Shown here: in pieces, positions 47,689-56,344 of the stretch
How positions within the stretch are numbered: the stretch's first letter is position 1
How the letters are laid out: the number at the start of each line of letters is the position of its first letter
From: Caldicellulosiruptor acetigenus
GTDB lineage: Bacteria; Bacillota; Thermoanaerobacteria; Caldicellulosiruptorales; Caldicellulosiruptoraceae
DNA: 64,000 nt
Assembly (NCBI RefSeq): GCF_026914305.1
Contig: NZ_CP113866.1
Coordinates: forward strand, 1,801,501-1,865,500
Direction: 5' to 3'
Made by a program: the position numbers and the translations under genes
The notes under the pieces: model-generated
Database searches by the model: none
What the model saw: the letters and a program-made list of their open reading frames with translations, nothing else
What the model was told of the DNA's origin: nothing

Positions 47689-48193
47689 GGTTAGTCCCTC
47701 CAAAGATTTTGAGGCTCTTTAGTTTTTGTAAAATCAGCGTAAGAAGATAATCATACAGAATAAAAATAACTTCTGAAGAAATAACTGTAAGAAGTATTCC
47801 ATATTTGAAATGCGGAATCTCTTTTATAATTAGTTTGAACATAAAATATAAAATAATTAACGCAAGGTTGTAATACAAAAGCTTTAAAAAAAACTCTACA
47901 TAAATGGGAAAGCCTTTTTCACATAAAGCCTTTATTATAGGATATAGACCAAAAATTAAAATATAAACCATTGCTACAAGCTTGTTAGGAATTAAAAATA
48001 TCCCTAACAAAGAACTTGCAATATATACTAAAAATCCCTCTTTAATTCCAAAGAGCCAAACCATTATCATGATACTTACAGAGCAAAGTATATAAAATAT
48101 GCTATTTGCTCGTGGCAAGATTGAAGCAAATATCAAAAAGATTATTGTCAGTGCCACCATCATACCTGCGTATGTAATTTTCCTCGTACTCAA
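47681..48193 (-). CDS. small polytopic membrane protein, unknown
   Basis: 170 residues with about five membrane helices and basic ends; topology recalls DUF2232 or S components of ECF transporters (MMVALTIIFLIFASILPRA), but no diagnostic motif is visible. Overlaps cheR upstream by four bases and the WecA/TagO gene downstream by eight, so the three are translated together. Confidence 0.7.
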   Translation of the reverse strand: MSTRKITYAGMMVALTIIFLIFASILPRANSIFYILCSVSIMIMVWLFGIKEGFLVYIASSLLGIFLIPNKLVAMVYILIFGLYPIIKALCEKGFPIYVEFFLKLLYYNLALIILYFMFKLIIKEIPHFKYGILLTVISSEVIFILYDYLLTLILQKLKSLKIFGGTNHG

Positions 48194-48972
48194 ATATTCA
48201 TCACCTTTTCATAAAAGAAGGTTTTTATGGGTTTTAACCCATATTTTTGAGGCATTATTATCTGTTCGGTTGAACCTACAAACAAAATACCATTCATGAC
48301 AAGCGACTTGTTAAAATTTCTGTAGACCATATCCTTCGCTTCTTCAGTAAAGTATATTAAGACATTTCGGCATACAATCAGGTCCATGTCCTTTGGATAT
48401 GGGTCTTTTAAAAGGTCATGGTGTTTGAACTCAACACATCTTTTTATCTCATCACTTATGTAATATAATTCTCCATTTTCTCTAAAAAACCTTCTTACAA
48501 ATTCCTGAGGCAGTCCTTCTAAGCTCTTTTTCATATATACTCCTTCTTTTGCTTTTCTTATAGCATCATCGTCAATATCGGTTGCTAAAATTTTTATCTC
48601 ACTCAAAGGGAAAAATCTTGTCAAAAGCATTACGATTGAATATGGTTCTTCACCTGTGGAACAGGCAGCAGACCATATCTTGGGTCTCTTTGTCCTCTTT
48701 AGTATATACGGCATGATTTCTTTTTCGAGTATCTCCCACTGTTGAGGGTTTCTGTAAAACTCTGAGACGTTGATTGTCAAATAATTTATAAACTCGTTGA
48801 AAAGTTTCTGGTCCTTTGTCAACGCATTATAATAATCTGCAAAAGTTTCAAACCCGTTTTTTTTCATGAGCGACTCAATTCTTCTTTTCATTTGTTTTTC
48901 TTTATAATACGAAAGATTTATCCCTACATACTCCCAAATCTTTTTTTTAAACCATTCATAATCAAGCTGCAT
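48190..48972 (-). CDS. cheR: chemotaxis protein methyltransferase CheR
   Basis: SAM-dependent methyltransferase for chemoreceptor glutamates. 260 residues: N-terminal helical domain (INLSYYKEKQMKRRIESLM), then TINVSEFYRNPQQWE, IWSAACSTGEEPYSIVMLL (SAM loop), ILATDIDDDAIRKAKEGVY and LIVCRNVLIYF, all standard. No other chemotaxis genes are near, and it is fused in an operon with wall-polymer and unknown membrane genes. Confidence 0.95.
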   Translation of the reverse strand: MQLDYEWFKKKIWEYVGINLSYYKEKQMKRRIESLMKKNGFETFADYYNALTKDQKLFNEFINYLTINVSEFYRNPQQWEILEKEIMPYILKRTKRPKIWSAACSTGEEPYSIVMLLTRFFPLSEIKILATDIDDDAIRKAKEGVYMKKSLEGLPQEFVRRFFRENGELYYISDEIKRCVEFKHHDLLKDPYPKDMDLIVCRNVLIYFTEEAKDMVYRNFNKSLVMNGILFVGSTEQIIMPQKYGLKPIKTFFYEKVMNI

Positions 48973-48995
48973 ATCTTACCCTCTTTCTACAAATT

Positions 48996-49382
48996 TTATT
49001 GCTGACATTTAAGATTGGCATAAAATGCCTGAACACCTAAAACAAGATAATCTCCTTTTCCTACAAATCCAGCTCTTTTGAAAAAGTTATCATTGAGGCC
49101 CTTTTTTACTTTAATAAAACTTATTGAATTTCTATAGCAGTAATTAATCTGCATTTTTAAAAGCCCATCACCAAATCCCATGTTTCTAAATTCTTCCTTT
49201 ACAAAGATGCTCAAGATTTCAGCTATGCCATTTTCAACTTTGAGCTGGGAAACTCCAAGTATGTTGCTACTATCCAACACAATGTGAGAAATTGCAGCTT
49301 CATCAAAAGGTACATTGTTTAGATTACAAAAGTTTTTGACCTCTTGTTGTTTTTCCTGTGGCACTTCTTTAAGCTCAATCAT
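48996..49382 (-). CDS. GNAT-family acetyltransferase, short
   Basis: 128 residues resembling the GNAT core: LSIFVKEEFRNMGFGDGLLK (acetyl-CoA loop, variant) and NDNFFKRAGFVGKGDYL near the C-terminus. The R/QxxGxG/A loop is present as RNMGFGD. It starts about 40 bases after a candidate promoter and precedes cheR by 23 bases. Substrate unknown. Confidence 0.75.
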   Translation of the reverse strand: MIELKEVPQEKQQEVKNFCNLNNVPFDEAAISHIVLDSSNILGVSQLKVENGIAEILSIFVKEEFRNMGFGDGLLKMQINYCYRNSISFIKVKKGLNDNFFKRAGFVGKGDYLVLGVQAFYANLKCQQ

Positions 49383-49422
49383 TGAATTTTCCCTCTTTTA
49401 ATACAAGAAAATATCTTATATA

Positions 49423-49451
49423 ATTATAACAAATTCATGCCCAGTTTGAAA
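49423..49451 (-). promoter_or_regulatory. candidate promoter of the GNAT-cheR-wecA group
   Basis: TTTCAA, 17 bases, TATAAT on the minus strand. The same 119-base divergent spacer must also hold the mogA promoter; a plus-strand TATAAT at 49419-49424 lacks a good -35. Confidence 0.5.
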
Positions 49452-49501
49452 TGCTAACCGAAAAATTTGTGCACAAGCTCTGCAGAAAGGAGATGAAATA
49501 G

Positions 49502-49996
49502 ATGTCTTTCACATTCGCAGTAATTACATGTTCAGACAAAGCATCAAGAGGAGAAAGAGACGATTTGAGTGCAAAAGTAATAATTGATATATTATCAGCC
49601 CAGGGTTTTACAAATGTATTTTATAAGATTGTTCCCGATGAAAAGGAAATGATAAAAGAAGCCATAGTCCAGGCACAAGAAAGCGGAGCAAATCTAATCT
49701 TGACAACTGGTGGAACAGGATTTTACACAAGAGATGTGACACCTGAGGCAACACTTGAAATTGTCGAAAAACAAACACCAGGCATTTCAGAGCTTATAAG
49801 ATATGAAACGGGAAAGATAAACAAGAGAAGCTACCTTTCCCGTGCAGTGTCAGGAATATATAAAAACAGTTTGATAATAAATCTTCCAGGTTCGCCAAAA
49901 GCAGTAAAAGAGTGCCTTGAAGCAGTTTTGCCAATTTTAGAGCATGGCCTAAATATTCTTTTAGAAAATGAAAAAGAATGCGGAAGCGAAAGCTAA
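49502..49996 (+). CDS. mogA: molybdopterin adenylyltransferase (MogA/MoaB type)
   Basis: Activates molybdopterin as MPT-AMP before metal insertion. 164 residues: TCSDKASRGERDD, LILTTGGTGFYTRDVTPEAT and SLIINLPGSPKAVKECLEAVLP (cores TTGGTGF and LPGSPKA). AAAGGAGATG precedes the ATG. It faces the tup-moe-moa operon with a 15-base gap between stop codons, so it is expressed separately and outside the riboswitch. Confidence 0.94.
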   Translation: MSFTFAVITCSDKASRGERDDLSAKVIIDILSAQGFTNVFYKIVPDEKEMIKEAIVQAQESGANLILTTGGTGFYTRDVTPEATLEIVEKQTPGISELIRYETGKINKRSYLSRAVSGIYKNSLIINLPGSPKAVKECLEAVLPILEHGLNILLENEKECGSES

Positions 49997-50011
49997 TTAG
50001 AACTAATTTTC

Positions 50012-50938
50012 TTATTCATTTATAATCTCAATAATATCTCCTGCTTTGATCTTGCCACCTTTTAATACTTTTGCAAAAAGACCCTCTTTTGGCATTATGC
50101 AAACCCCAACAGACTTTGCAATTTCGCAGCCACTGCCGTGACACTTTTTCCCTATTTGGCTTATTTCAAGTAACACATTATCTCCTATTTTAAGTTTTGT
50201 CCCAAGTGAAATTTTTTGAAAATCCAAATTTTCTGTTGTAATGTTCTCTGCAAACTTTCCAAAACAAAGGCCTTTGAGACCGTACTGCTGCATCTTCTTT
50301 ATGCTTGAGATATCAAGAAGACTTACCTGACGATGAGAAGACCCTGCATGGGCATCTCCTTCAATCCCATAGTCTTCAATCAAAATGGCTTCACTTACTG
50401 GTTCTTTTGGAGTCCCTTTTTGTCTGCTGATGTTGATTGACACAACCTTTGCAGTTTTATTTTCACTCTCAAAAATGTAATGTCCAGATTTCCCTCCAGA
50501 TTTTTCTATAAGCCTTATATCAGTAATTACCATATCTTTTTTTACCGCTTTGCACATGTCATACACTGTCTCTAAAAAAATGACAACGGCTGTGATTGCT
50601 TCCATCTCAGCACCTGTTTTTGCCTCAGTTTTTACTTCTGATACCGCTTCAATGTACCCTTCTTCTCTGTTTATCTTATACGAAACATCAACAAAAGACA
50701 AAAATATGTTGTGGCAAAGAGGTATCAGTTCGGATGTCTTTTTAGCAGCATTTATAGCTGCAATCTTGGCAGTTGCAAACACATCCCCTTTTGGTAAAAG
50801 CCCATTTTCAATTGCTTCAATAACATCCTTTCCTACAAAGATTTTCCCACTTGCCCTCGCAACCCTAAAACTTGGCTCTTTTGACGTAACATCTACCATC
50901 TTAGGAAGACCATCTTTGTCAATATGCGTAAATTCCAT
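50012..50938 (-). CDS. moaC: MoaC-MOSC fusion: cyclic pyranopterin monophosphate synthase plus MOSC domain
   Basis: Residues 1-155 are MoaC, making cyclic pyranopterin monophosphate in the second half of the first molybdopterin step: MVDVTSKEPSFRVARA, IPLCHNIFLSFVDV and VKTEAKTGAEMEA-type EMEAITAV, KSGGKSGHY. Residues about 160-308 are a MOSC domain (EDYGIEGDAHAGSSHRQVS, GKFAENITTE, CHGSGCEIAKSVGVCIMPKEG) with the conserved Cys. Stand-alone MOSC proteins of this type are linked to Moco sulfur handling. Start at the ATG at 50938 (GGAGGG upstream). Last gene of the riboswitch-controlled operon. Confidence 0.92.
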   Translation of the reverse strand: MEFTHIDKDGLPKMVDVTSKEPSFRVARASGKIFVGKDVIEAIENGLLPKGDVFATAKIAAINAAKKTSELIPLCHNIFLSFVDVSYKINREEGYIEAVSEVKTEAKTGAEMEAITAVVIFLETVYDMCKAVKKDMVITDIRLIEKSGGKSGHYIFESENKTAKVVSINISRQKGTPKEPVSEAILIEDYGIEGDAHAGSSHRQVSLLDISSIKKMQQYGLKGLCFGKFAENITTENLDFQKISLGTKLKIGDNVLLEISQIGKKCHGSGCEIAKSVGVCIMPKEGLFAKVLKGGKIKAGDIIEIINE

Positions 50939-50945
50939 CTTCAAT

Positions 50946-51872
50946 CTACCCTCCTATTCTGAACATCGGCATATCTGATTCTAAGCTTCTTATCAACTTT
51001 TTCTTTTTGACAAAATCCTCTATCTTTTTGAGCAGGAGAGCTTCATCATTCAGAAAATCTCTTAAACTCAAGCCAGTTTTATCAAACAGGCAGTTGTAAA
51101 GCACGCCAGTTGATGAGACTCTGACTTTATTGCACGTTTTGCAAAAATGGTCTGACACAGAGCTTATAAATCCTACCGTGTAGTCGAAATCTTCAATATA
51201 GTAATATTTAGCAGCCGAAACTTCCTCTGTCCCTATTTCTTTTATCCTTTTAAACCTTTTAATAACATCATCTTTGCTCACAAATTCGTCTTTAAAGATT
51301 TGGTTGGCAACGCCAATTGGCATAAGTTCAATAAAGCGAATAATAATATTATTCTTTTTTGCAAAGGAAATCAAATCTTTTATCTCATCAAGGTTCACAG
51401 AGCGAATGAGCACAGTGTTTATCTTCACTTTTTTGTGTTCTTTGAGCTCTTCTATAGTCTCTAAAACCTTATCCAAGCCGTCAATTCCCGTTACAAACTT
51501 GTATTTTCCTCTATCTAATGTATCAAGAGAAATATTTATTGATTTGAGCGGACTTTTAATAATCTTTTTAATCTTTTCGCTATCTAACCAACCATTTGTT
51601 GTTATATTTATATTTTCTATACCAATCTTGTTTGCAAACTCAATTATCCCAAAGATGTCATCTCGCAAAAAAGGTTCACCGCCAGTGATACGAAGCTTTT
51701 GTATCCCAAGCTTTTTAAATGCAGAGATTATTCTAAATATCTCTTCTTCTGATAGCTGACTTGAGCTTTCAGAGCATAAATCCTTTGTTCGGCAATACAT
51801 GCAAAAAAAGTTGCATCTATCAGTCACCGAAAGTCTTAAATAGTCTATTTTCCTTGAAAAACCATCAAACAT
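50946..51872 (-). CDS. moaA: GTP 3',8-cyclase MoaA
   Basis: Radical SAM enzyme for the first molybdopterin step. N-terminal cluster CNFFCMYC near residue 22, RITGGEPFLRDD, and the C-terminal cluster CKTCNKVRVSSTGVLYNCLF; ends with the GG tail (FRIGG) needed for activity. I choose the ATG at 51872 with AAAGGTG seven bases upstream; earlier in-frame TTG/ATG codons overlap the moeA stop. Needs reduced ferredoxin or flavodoxin for its clusters. Confidence 0.95.
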   Translation of the reverse strand: MFDGFSRKIDYLRLSVTDRCNFFCMYCRTKDLCSESSSQLSEEEIFRIISAFKKLGIQKLRITGGEPFLRDDIFGIIEFANKIGIENINITTNGWLDSEKIKKIIKSPLKSINISLDTLDRGKYKFVTGIDGLDKVLETIEELKEHKKVKINTVLIRSVNLDEIKDLISFAKKNNIIIRFIELMPIGVANQIFKDEFVSKDDVIKRFKRIKEIGTEEVSAAKYYYIEDFDYTVGFISSVSDHFCKTCNKVRVSSTGVLYNCLFDKTGLSLRDFLNDEALLLKKIEDFVKKKKLIRSLESDMPMFRIGG

Positions 51873-51886
51873 TTTCATCACCTTTT

Positions 51887-53050
51887 TCAAATCATCTTTA
51901 CCTCAACCAAACTTCCCTCTTCCACAACATCCACATTTACTGGCACAACTATATATCCATCTGCCCGTATCAAACTTGAAATCACGCTTGCTCCTCTTTT
52001 TAAAACTCTTGCGTGGTTTTTGCCATCCTTGTTTTCAACCTGTACTCTTATATACTCTTCAGCTCCAACGTCCGACCCAATCCTTCTTTCCAGTACAGCA
52101 AAGTAGCTTTTTTCTTTTGGATTTAGCAAATATGCCTCAAAGAAAGCCTTTAAAAAAATCTCTTTGAGAACAAAAAACATGGAGACAGGAAAACCAGGAA
52201 GTCCCATTACAAGCTTTCCATTTACCTCACCTATGACTGTTGGCTTTCCAGGCTTTATAGCTATACCATGGACAGTGACTTTACCAAGACTTTGAATTGC
52301 CTCATGTGTCAAATCCTTGTCACCTTTAGATGACCCAGCATTTACAAACACAATATCAAACTCGTCTAAAAGTTTTTTCAAAGTTTCTTTAAGAACATTT
52401 AAATTGTTGGCAACCGGTCTAAAAATGGTAATTTCAAAGCCATACTGGGAAAGAAGTTCACTAAAAATCACCGAATTGAACTCAACAAGCTGTCCAACTT
52501 TTTCAATTCTATCAACAAGCTCATCCCCAGTTGGCACAAAAGCAACTTTTGGCATTTTGTAAACCCTGACGTCAAGCCACCCACCAGCTTTTAAATATAC
52601 CTTGTCAAAAAATGTCAAAAGCTCACCTTTTTTGATTATCATCTCACCTTCTTTTATATCCTCGCCCTGTGAACGAACGTTTTGACGCGGATAGTAGCTT
52701 TGAAAAATTTTTATTTTACCGCCTTCAACTTGGACATCTTCAAAAGGAATAACCGCATTGAAATTCTCAACACTTTCCCCTGTTTGGACAGTTTTGAAAT
52801 TTTCAAGATATTTTGGATTTGTATCATACGCGTCAAATGTCTCTTCAGCCATCACAGCATATCCATCCATTGCAGCAACATCTGCAGGTGGAGATGTGTG
52901 AATAGCTTTGTAATCCTCTGCAACAAATCTATTTTTCGCATCATACAATGAAATCTCTTCTTCTTCTAATACCAGATATTTCTTTAGAATTTCCTGGATA
53001 CAAGCTCTTGCATGCTGGGGAAGCACAGCAGAAAAATGATAATCTTTCAT
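51887..53050 (-). CDS. moeA: molybdopterin molybdenum/tungsten-transferase MoeA, copy 1 (divergent)
   Basis: Metal insertion enzyme, 387 residues: PPADVAAMDGYAVMAEE, PTGDELVDR, KPGKPTVIGEVNGKLVMGLPGFPVS. The loop normally GGxSxGDxD is AGSSKGDKD, and GLPGNP is GLPGFP, so it departs from the consensus more than the neighbouring copy. Overlaps copy 2 by four bases. In tungsten users two MoeA copies often occur; which metal each prefers is inference. Confidence 0.92.
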   Translation of the reverse strand: MKDYHFSAVLPQHARACIQEILKKYLVLEEEEISLYDAKNRFVAEDYKAIHTSPPADVAAMDGYAVMAEETFDAYDTNPKYLENFKTVQTGESVENFNAVIPFEDVQVEGGKIKIFQSYYPRQNVRSQGEDIKEGEMIIKKGELLTFFDKVYLKAGGWLDVRVYKMPKVAFVPTGDELVDRIEKVGQLVEFNSVIFSELLSQYGFEITIFRPVANNLNVLKETLKKLLDEFDIVFVNAGSSKGDKDLTHEAIQSLGKVTVHGIAIKPGKPTVIGEVNGKLVMGLPGFPVSMFFVLKEIFLKAFFEAYLLNPKEKSYFAVLERRIGSDVGAEEYIRVQVENKDGKNHARVLKRGASVISSLIRADGYIVVPVNVDVVEEGSLVEVKMI

Positions 53051-54261
53051 ATCAATATCACCTCAACAATATCTCCTGCCTTGATACCGGTCTTTGTTGC
53101 ATCAACTCTTATATATCCACTTGCATTATTCAAAAGATTTATCGAACCTGATTTTCCATAAAGAGGCTCAGCTAAAATCTCATCACCAAAATGAAGCTTT
53201 ACAAATACAAACTCTGTTCTGCCGGATGAAGTTGCGATGCTTGTCTTCATCTTAGCAAGAACTTTTCTTGAAGTGTCCTGCTGATGTAATATGATGTCAA
53301 TGAGCCTTTTAACAAAAAAGTTGAATATAAAAAGGCAAGACACAGGATGGCCAGGAAGTCCAAAAACTGCCCTTGTTCCAACCTTTGCTATTATTGTTGG
53401 CTTGCCAGGTTTTATTGAAACACCGTCAACAAGCACCTTGGAATCTTTTAGGCTCTCAATAGCCTTTAAAGTGTTGTCGTATGTGCCAACAGAACTTCCA
53501 CCTGAAATAAGAACAATGTCATTTTCCTGCAAAGCTTTAAAGAGGGCATCTTTTAAAGCTTCAAAATCATCTTTTACAATCCCGTACATTTTTGGAAGAG
53601 CATATTCCTTGTAGCATGATGTGTACAATGTAAATGAGTTCACATCATAAATCTTTGCACTATCGAGTTTTTCATCCTGCGATATTATCTCATCTCCGGT
53701 TGAGATGATACCCACTCTTATTTTTTTAAAAACCTCCACATCCTTTTTCCCTATTGCAGCCAGCACACCAATTTGAGCAGGCTCAAGTTTTTGATATTTC
53801 TTGATGACAATGCTATCTTTTTTTATATCCTCACCTTTTCTAAGTATATTCTCGCCAGGCTTTGCTGGCTTGAAAACATAGAGTTTTCCATCCTCTTCAA
53901 TGGTATTTTCAAGCATCACAATGGCATTGGCATTTTGCGGTACATACCCTCCTGTGAATATCCTTGCAGCCTGTCCTTTTTGTATTTGAAGGTCTGGTAC
54001 CTCACCCGTTTTCACCTCGCCCACTATTTCAAACACTGCCGGGTTTTCATCATTTGCTTCAAATGTCTCTTCACACCTCAAGGCATACCCATCAACTGTG
54101 GACTTATCAAAGTGAGGAACATCTATTCCTGATACAATGTTTTGAGCTACAATTCTAAAAACTGCTTCTTGGATAGAAACCTTTTCTGACTCAAGATTAA
54201 AATCACAAAACTCATTTTTGAGTATCTCAAAAACCTCAAAATACGTTTTTAATACCTTCAT
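53047..54261 (-). CDS. moeA: molybdopterin molybdenum/tungsten-transferase MoeA, copy 2
   Basis: 404 residues: VPHFDKSTVDGYALRCEE, FTGGYVPQNANAIVMLE, RKGEDIKKDSIV, STGDEIISQ, SGGSSVGTYDNTL, VSIKPGKPTIIAK and GLPGHPVSCLF. Inserts oxometalate into adenylylated molybdopterin. Overlaps tupC upstream and moeA copy 1 downstream by four bases each, so the three are coupled. Confidence 0.93.
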   Translation of the reverse strand: MKVLKTYFEVFEILKNEFCDFNLESEKVSIQEAVFRIVAQNIVSGIDVPHFDKSTVDGYALRCEETFEANDENPAVFEIVGEVKTGEVPDLQIQKGQAARIFTGGYVPQNANAIVMLENTIEEDGKLYVFKPAKPGENILRKGEDIKKDSIVIKKYQKLEPAQIGVLAAIGKKDVEVFKKIRVGIISTGDEIISQDEKLDSAKIYDVNSFTLYTSCYKEYALPKMYGIVKDDFEALKDALFKALQENDIVLISGGSSVGTYDNTLKAIESLKDSKVLVDGVSIKPGKPTIIAKVGTRAVFGLPGHPVSCLFIFNFFVKRLIDIILHQQDTSRKVLAKMKTSIATSSGRTEFVFVKLHFGDEILAEPLYGKSGSINLLNNASGYIRVDATKTGIKAGDIVEVILI

Positions 54262-54851
54262 TTGTAGAGCTCCCCTTCTTTAATAATCTGACCATTTTCA
54301 AAACGTATCACATTGCCCTTCAAAGCTGCACCTTGATGATGTGTTACAACTATTATACACCTTTTTTGTGCTTCATCTTCTATAAGTTTGTACACAAACT
54401 CTTTTACATCTTTGTCAAGAAAAGAATCAGGCTCATCTAAAAAAAGTACATCAGAAGGTACATAAAACGCTCTTAAGAAACTTACCAGCTGTCTTTGCCC
54501 AGCTGAGAGCTGATTTATGTTGGCTTTAATAGGAACACCAAACATCTTTAAAACCTGCTGGGAAGTCTTTAACTTCTCATGCGAAAGAGCAACTGCAAGA
54601 TTATATTCAACAGACCCTTTAAAAAAATATGGCTGCTGCGGAAGCATAATGTTTTTCTTAAACAGATTGTGTATCCGCCCTGAATATTCTTTGTCTTTTC
54701 CAAACAGCATTTTCAAAAATGTGGTCTTCCCGCAACCGTTTGGTCCTTTTACAATATAAAGCCCCCTCTTTTCGAATGTGAGATTTTTGCACTCAAACAA
54801 TTCTCTGTTTTCAAAACTCTTTTTTACATTTACCACTTCAATCAAAGACAT
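54258..54851 (-). CDS. tupC: tungstate ABC transporter ATP-binding protein
   Basis: About 197 residues. Walker A KGPNGCGKTTFLK, Q-loop MLPQQPYFF, signature LSAGQRQLVSFLRAF, Walker B VLFLDEPDSFLD and H-loop VTHHQGA. I start at the ATG at 54851, within the tupB 3' end (14-base overlap); the longer frame adds 16 unlikely residues. Short, without the C-terminal MOP/TOBE domain of ModC. Confidence 0.9.
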   Translation of the reverse strand: MSLIEVVNVKKSFENRELFECKNLTFEKRGLYIVKGPNGCGKTTFLKMLFGKDKEYSGRIHNLFKKNIMLPQQPYFFKGSVEYNLAVALSHEKLKTSQQVLKMFGVPIKANINQLSAGQRQLVSFLRAFYVPSDVLFLDEPDSFLDKDVKEFVYKLIEDEAQKRCIIVVTHHQGAALKGNVIRFENGQIIKEGELYK

Positions 54852-55470
54852 CACCCTGCAATATTTGCAAAATTGTATTAAAAGTAAATGAGATGGCAAG
54901 CAGCACTAGCCCGAGCATAAGAGCGTTTGAAAACTCACCTTTAGTAATTTCAAAAATTATGGCTGTTGTCAAAATCCGTGTGCTTCCCTCTATGTTACCT
55001 CCCACTATCAAAACTCCACCAACCTCAGAGATTGCTCTTGAAAGCCCTAAAACAATAGCATATATTATCTCTTTTGAATATTCCCTCACAATGGCTGTAT
55101 ATCTCTTGCGTCCTTTCACACTCAAATAATCCAAGTTTTCAAGAACCCTATCTATGTTTTTAAGTCCAGACAGGGTATAAAGCATCACTATAGGAACAAT
55201 TAATATTACCTGGGTAATTATCATAGCCCATTTGGTAAAAAGTATATCCAAAAAACCAAAAGGACCTTTTCTGGAAAGTAATATGTAAACCAGAAGCCCC
55301 GCCAAGACTGGCGGGAGCCCCGATAAAGTATAAACTATTCTAACTATCATCTTTCTGTATTTAAATCTTTTGATTTTAAGAAAATACCCTGCAGGAACAC
55401 CTATCAAAACTGCCAAGAATGTCGAAGGAATACATACAACCAGGGTTGAAAGAACTACATTTGCCAGCAT
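54838..55470 (-). CDS. tupB: tungstate ABC transporter permease
   Basis: 210 residues with about five to six membrane helices; EAA loop RAISEVGGVLIVGGNIEGS and GLPPVLAGLLVYILLS, as in TupB rather than ModB. Follows tupA by 19 bases. Confidence 0.9.
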   Translation of the reverse strand: MLANVVLSTLVVCIPSTFLAVLIGVPAGYFLKIKRFKYRKMIVRIVYTLSGLPPVLAGLLVYILLSRKGPFGFLDILFTKWAMIITQVILIVPIVMLYTLSGLKNIDRVLENLDYLSVKGRKRYTAIVREYSKEIIYAIVLGLSRAISEVGGVLIVGGNIEGSTRILTTAIIFEITKGEFSNALMLGLVLLAISFTFNTILQILQGDVFD

Positions 55471-55489
55471 CTTTATACCTCTTGACCGC

Positions 55490-56305
55490 TCATTTTACTA
55501 TTCTGTAGATTTCTTTTTTGAAGAATTTTTGGTTAAAAGAACTTACAAGATTTTTAAATTCCTTGCTTTTTAAGTAAGAAGCAAATTTAGAAAGCTCCGC
55601 TTTTTTAGGTGAGTAAGCAAAGTAATAAATATTTGTAAGCACCTGCTCCTTCGGATTTTGATAAATTACATCCAAGCTCTCTAATTTATCTTTCATCTTG
55701 TAAAAGGTTGCTTCATCTGTGAGAATAAAAGCTTTCTTTTCATTTGCAAGATTTAGACTCATTCCCATACCCTGCCCTGACTTTATATAGCCTCCAAAAT
55801 CTGGCTGAACCTTTGCTAACTTCCATATCCCAAGCTCTCTTATATAAGTTGCCGAGTTGTCTGCACGCGAGACAAATTTAAAGTTATTTTTTCTTATCAG
55901 TGCAAAAGCTTCTTGAACACTTTTTACCTTTTTAAATAAATCTTTTTTATCTTTTGGCCCAACAAGTATAAAATAGTTCGAAACAAACGCAGTATAACCA
56001 TTTATCAGCTTCTCTTTTTTAAGCTCATTCAAAAACGACTTTTCATGTATTATTATCCCATCAGCGTCACCATTTTTGAAAATTTTCACCGCCTGACCGC
56101 TTCCCACTGAAATAAAATTGAACTTCACATTATTTTTCTTTTCAAATGCAGGTGTAACAAAGTCCAAAAAACCACTGTCATATATACTTGTAGTTGTAGC
56201 TATCTTGTATTTAACAGAAGCAGTCCCAGAGAAAATACTAACTCCAAACACACAAATCAAAACAAAAAATGCAACGACATTTTTTAAATATCTTTGTGTT
56301 TTCAT
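55490..56305 (-). CDS. tupA: tungstate-binding protein TupA
   Basis: Extracellular oxoanion-binding protein, about 271 residues: signal peptide (VVAFFVLICVFGVSIFSGTA, no proper lipobox), then IATTTSIYDSGFLD, the TupA TTTS motif, VGSGQAVKIFKNGDADGII, and FVSRADNSATYIRELG near residue 160. TupA binds tungstate much more tightly than molybdate in known cases. Start at the ATG at 56305 with AAGGGAG upstream; the ATG seven codons earlier lacks a site. First gene behind the riboswitch. Confidence 0.93.
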   Translation of the reverse strand: MKTQRYLKNVVAFFVLICVFGVSIFSGTASVKYKIATTTSIYDSGFLDFVTPAFEKKNNVKFNFISVGSGQAVKIFKNGDADGIIIHEKSFLNELKKEKLINGYTAFVSNYFILVGPKDKKDLFKKVKSVQEAFALIRKNNFKFVSRADNSATYIRELGIWKLAKVQPDFGGYIKSGQGMGMSLNLANEKKAFILTDEATFYKMKDKLESLDVIYQNPKEQVLTNIYYFAYSPKKAELSKFASYLKSKEFKNLVSSFNQKFFKKEIYRIVK

Positions 56306-56344
56306 GCGCTTTTTCTCCCTTTCCATAAAATTTTTATGTTATAA

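Noticed and set aside
54258-56305. Molybdate (modABC) rather than tungstate transporter
   Set aside because: The binding protein has the TupA-type TTTS motif, the ATPase lacks a MOP domain, and an AOR gene is adjacent; tungstate fits better.
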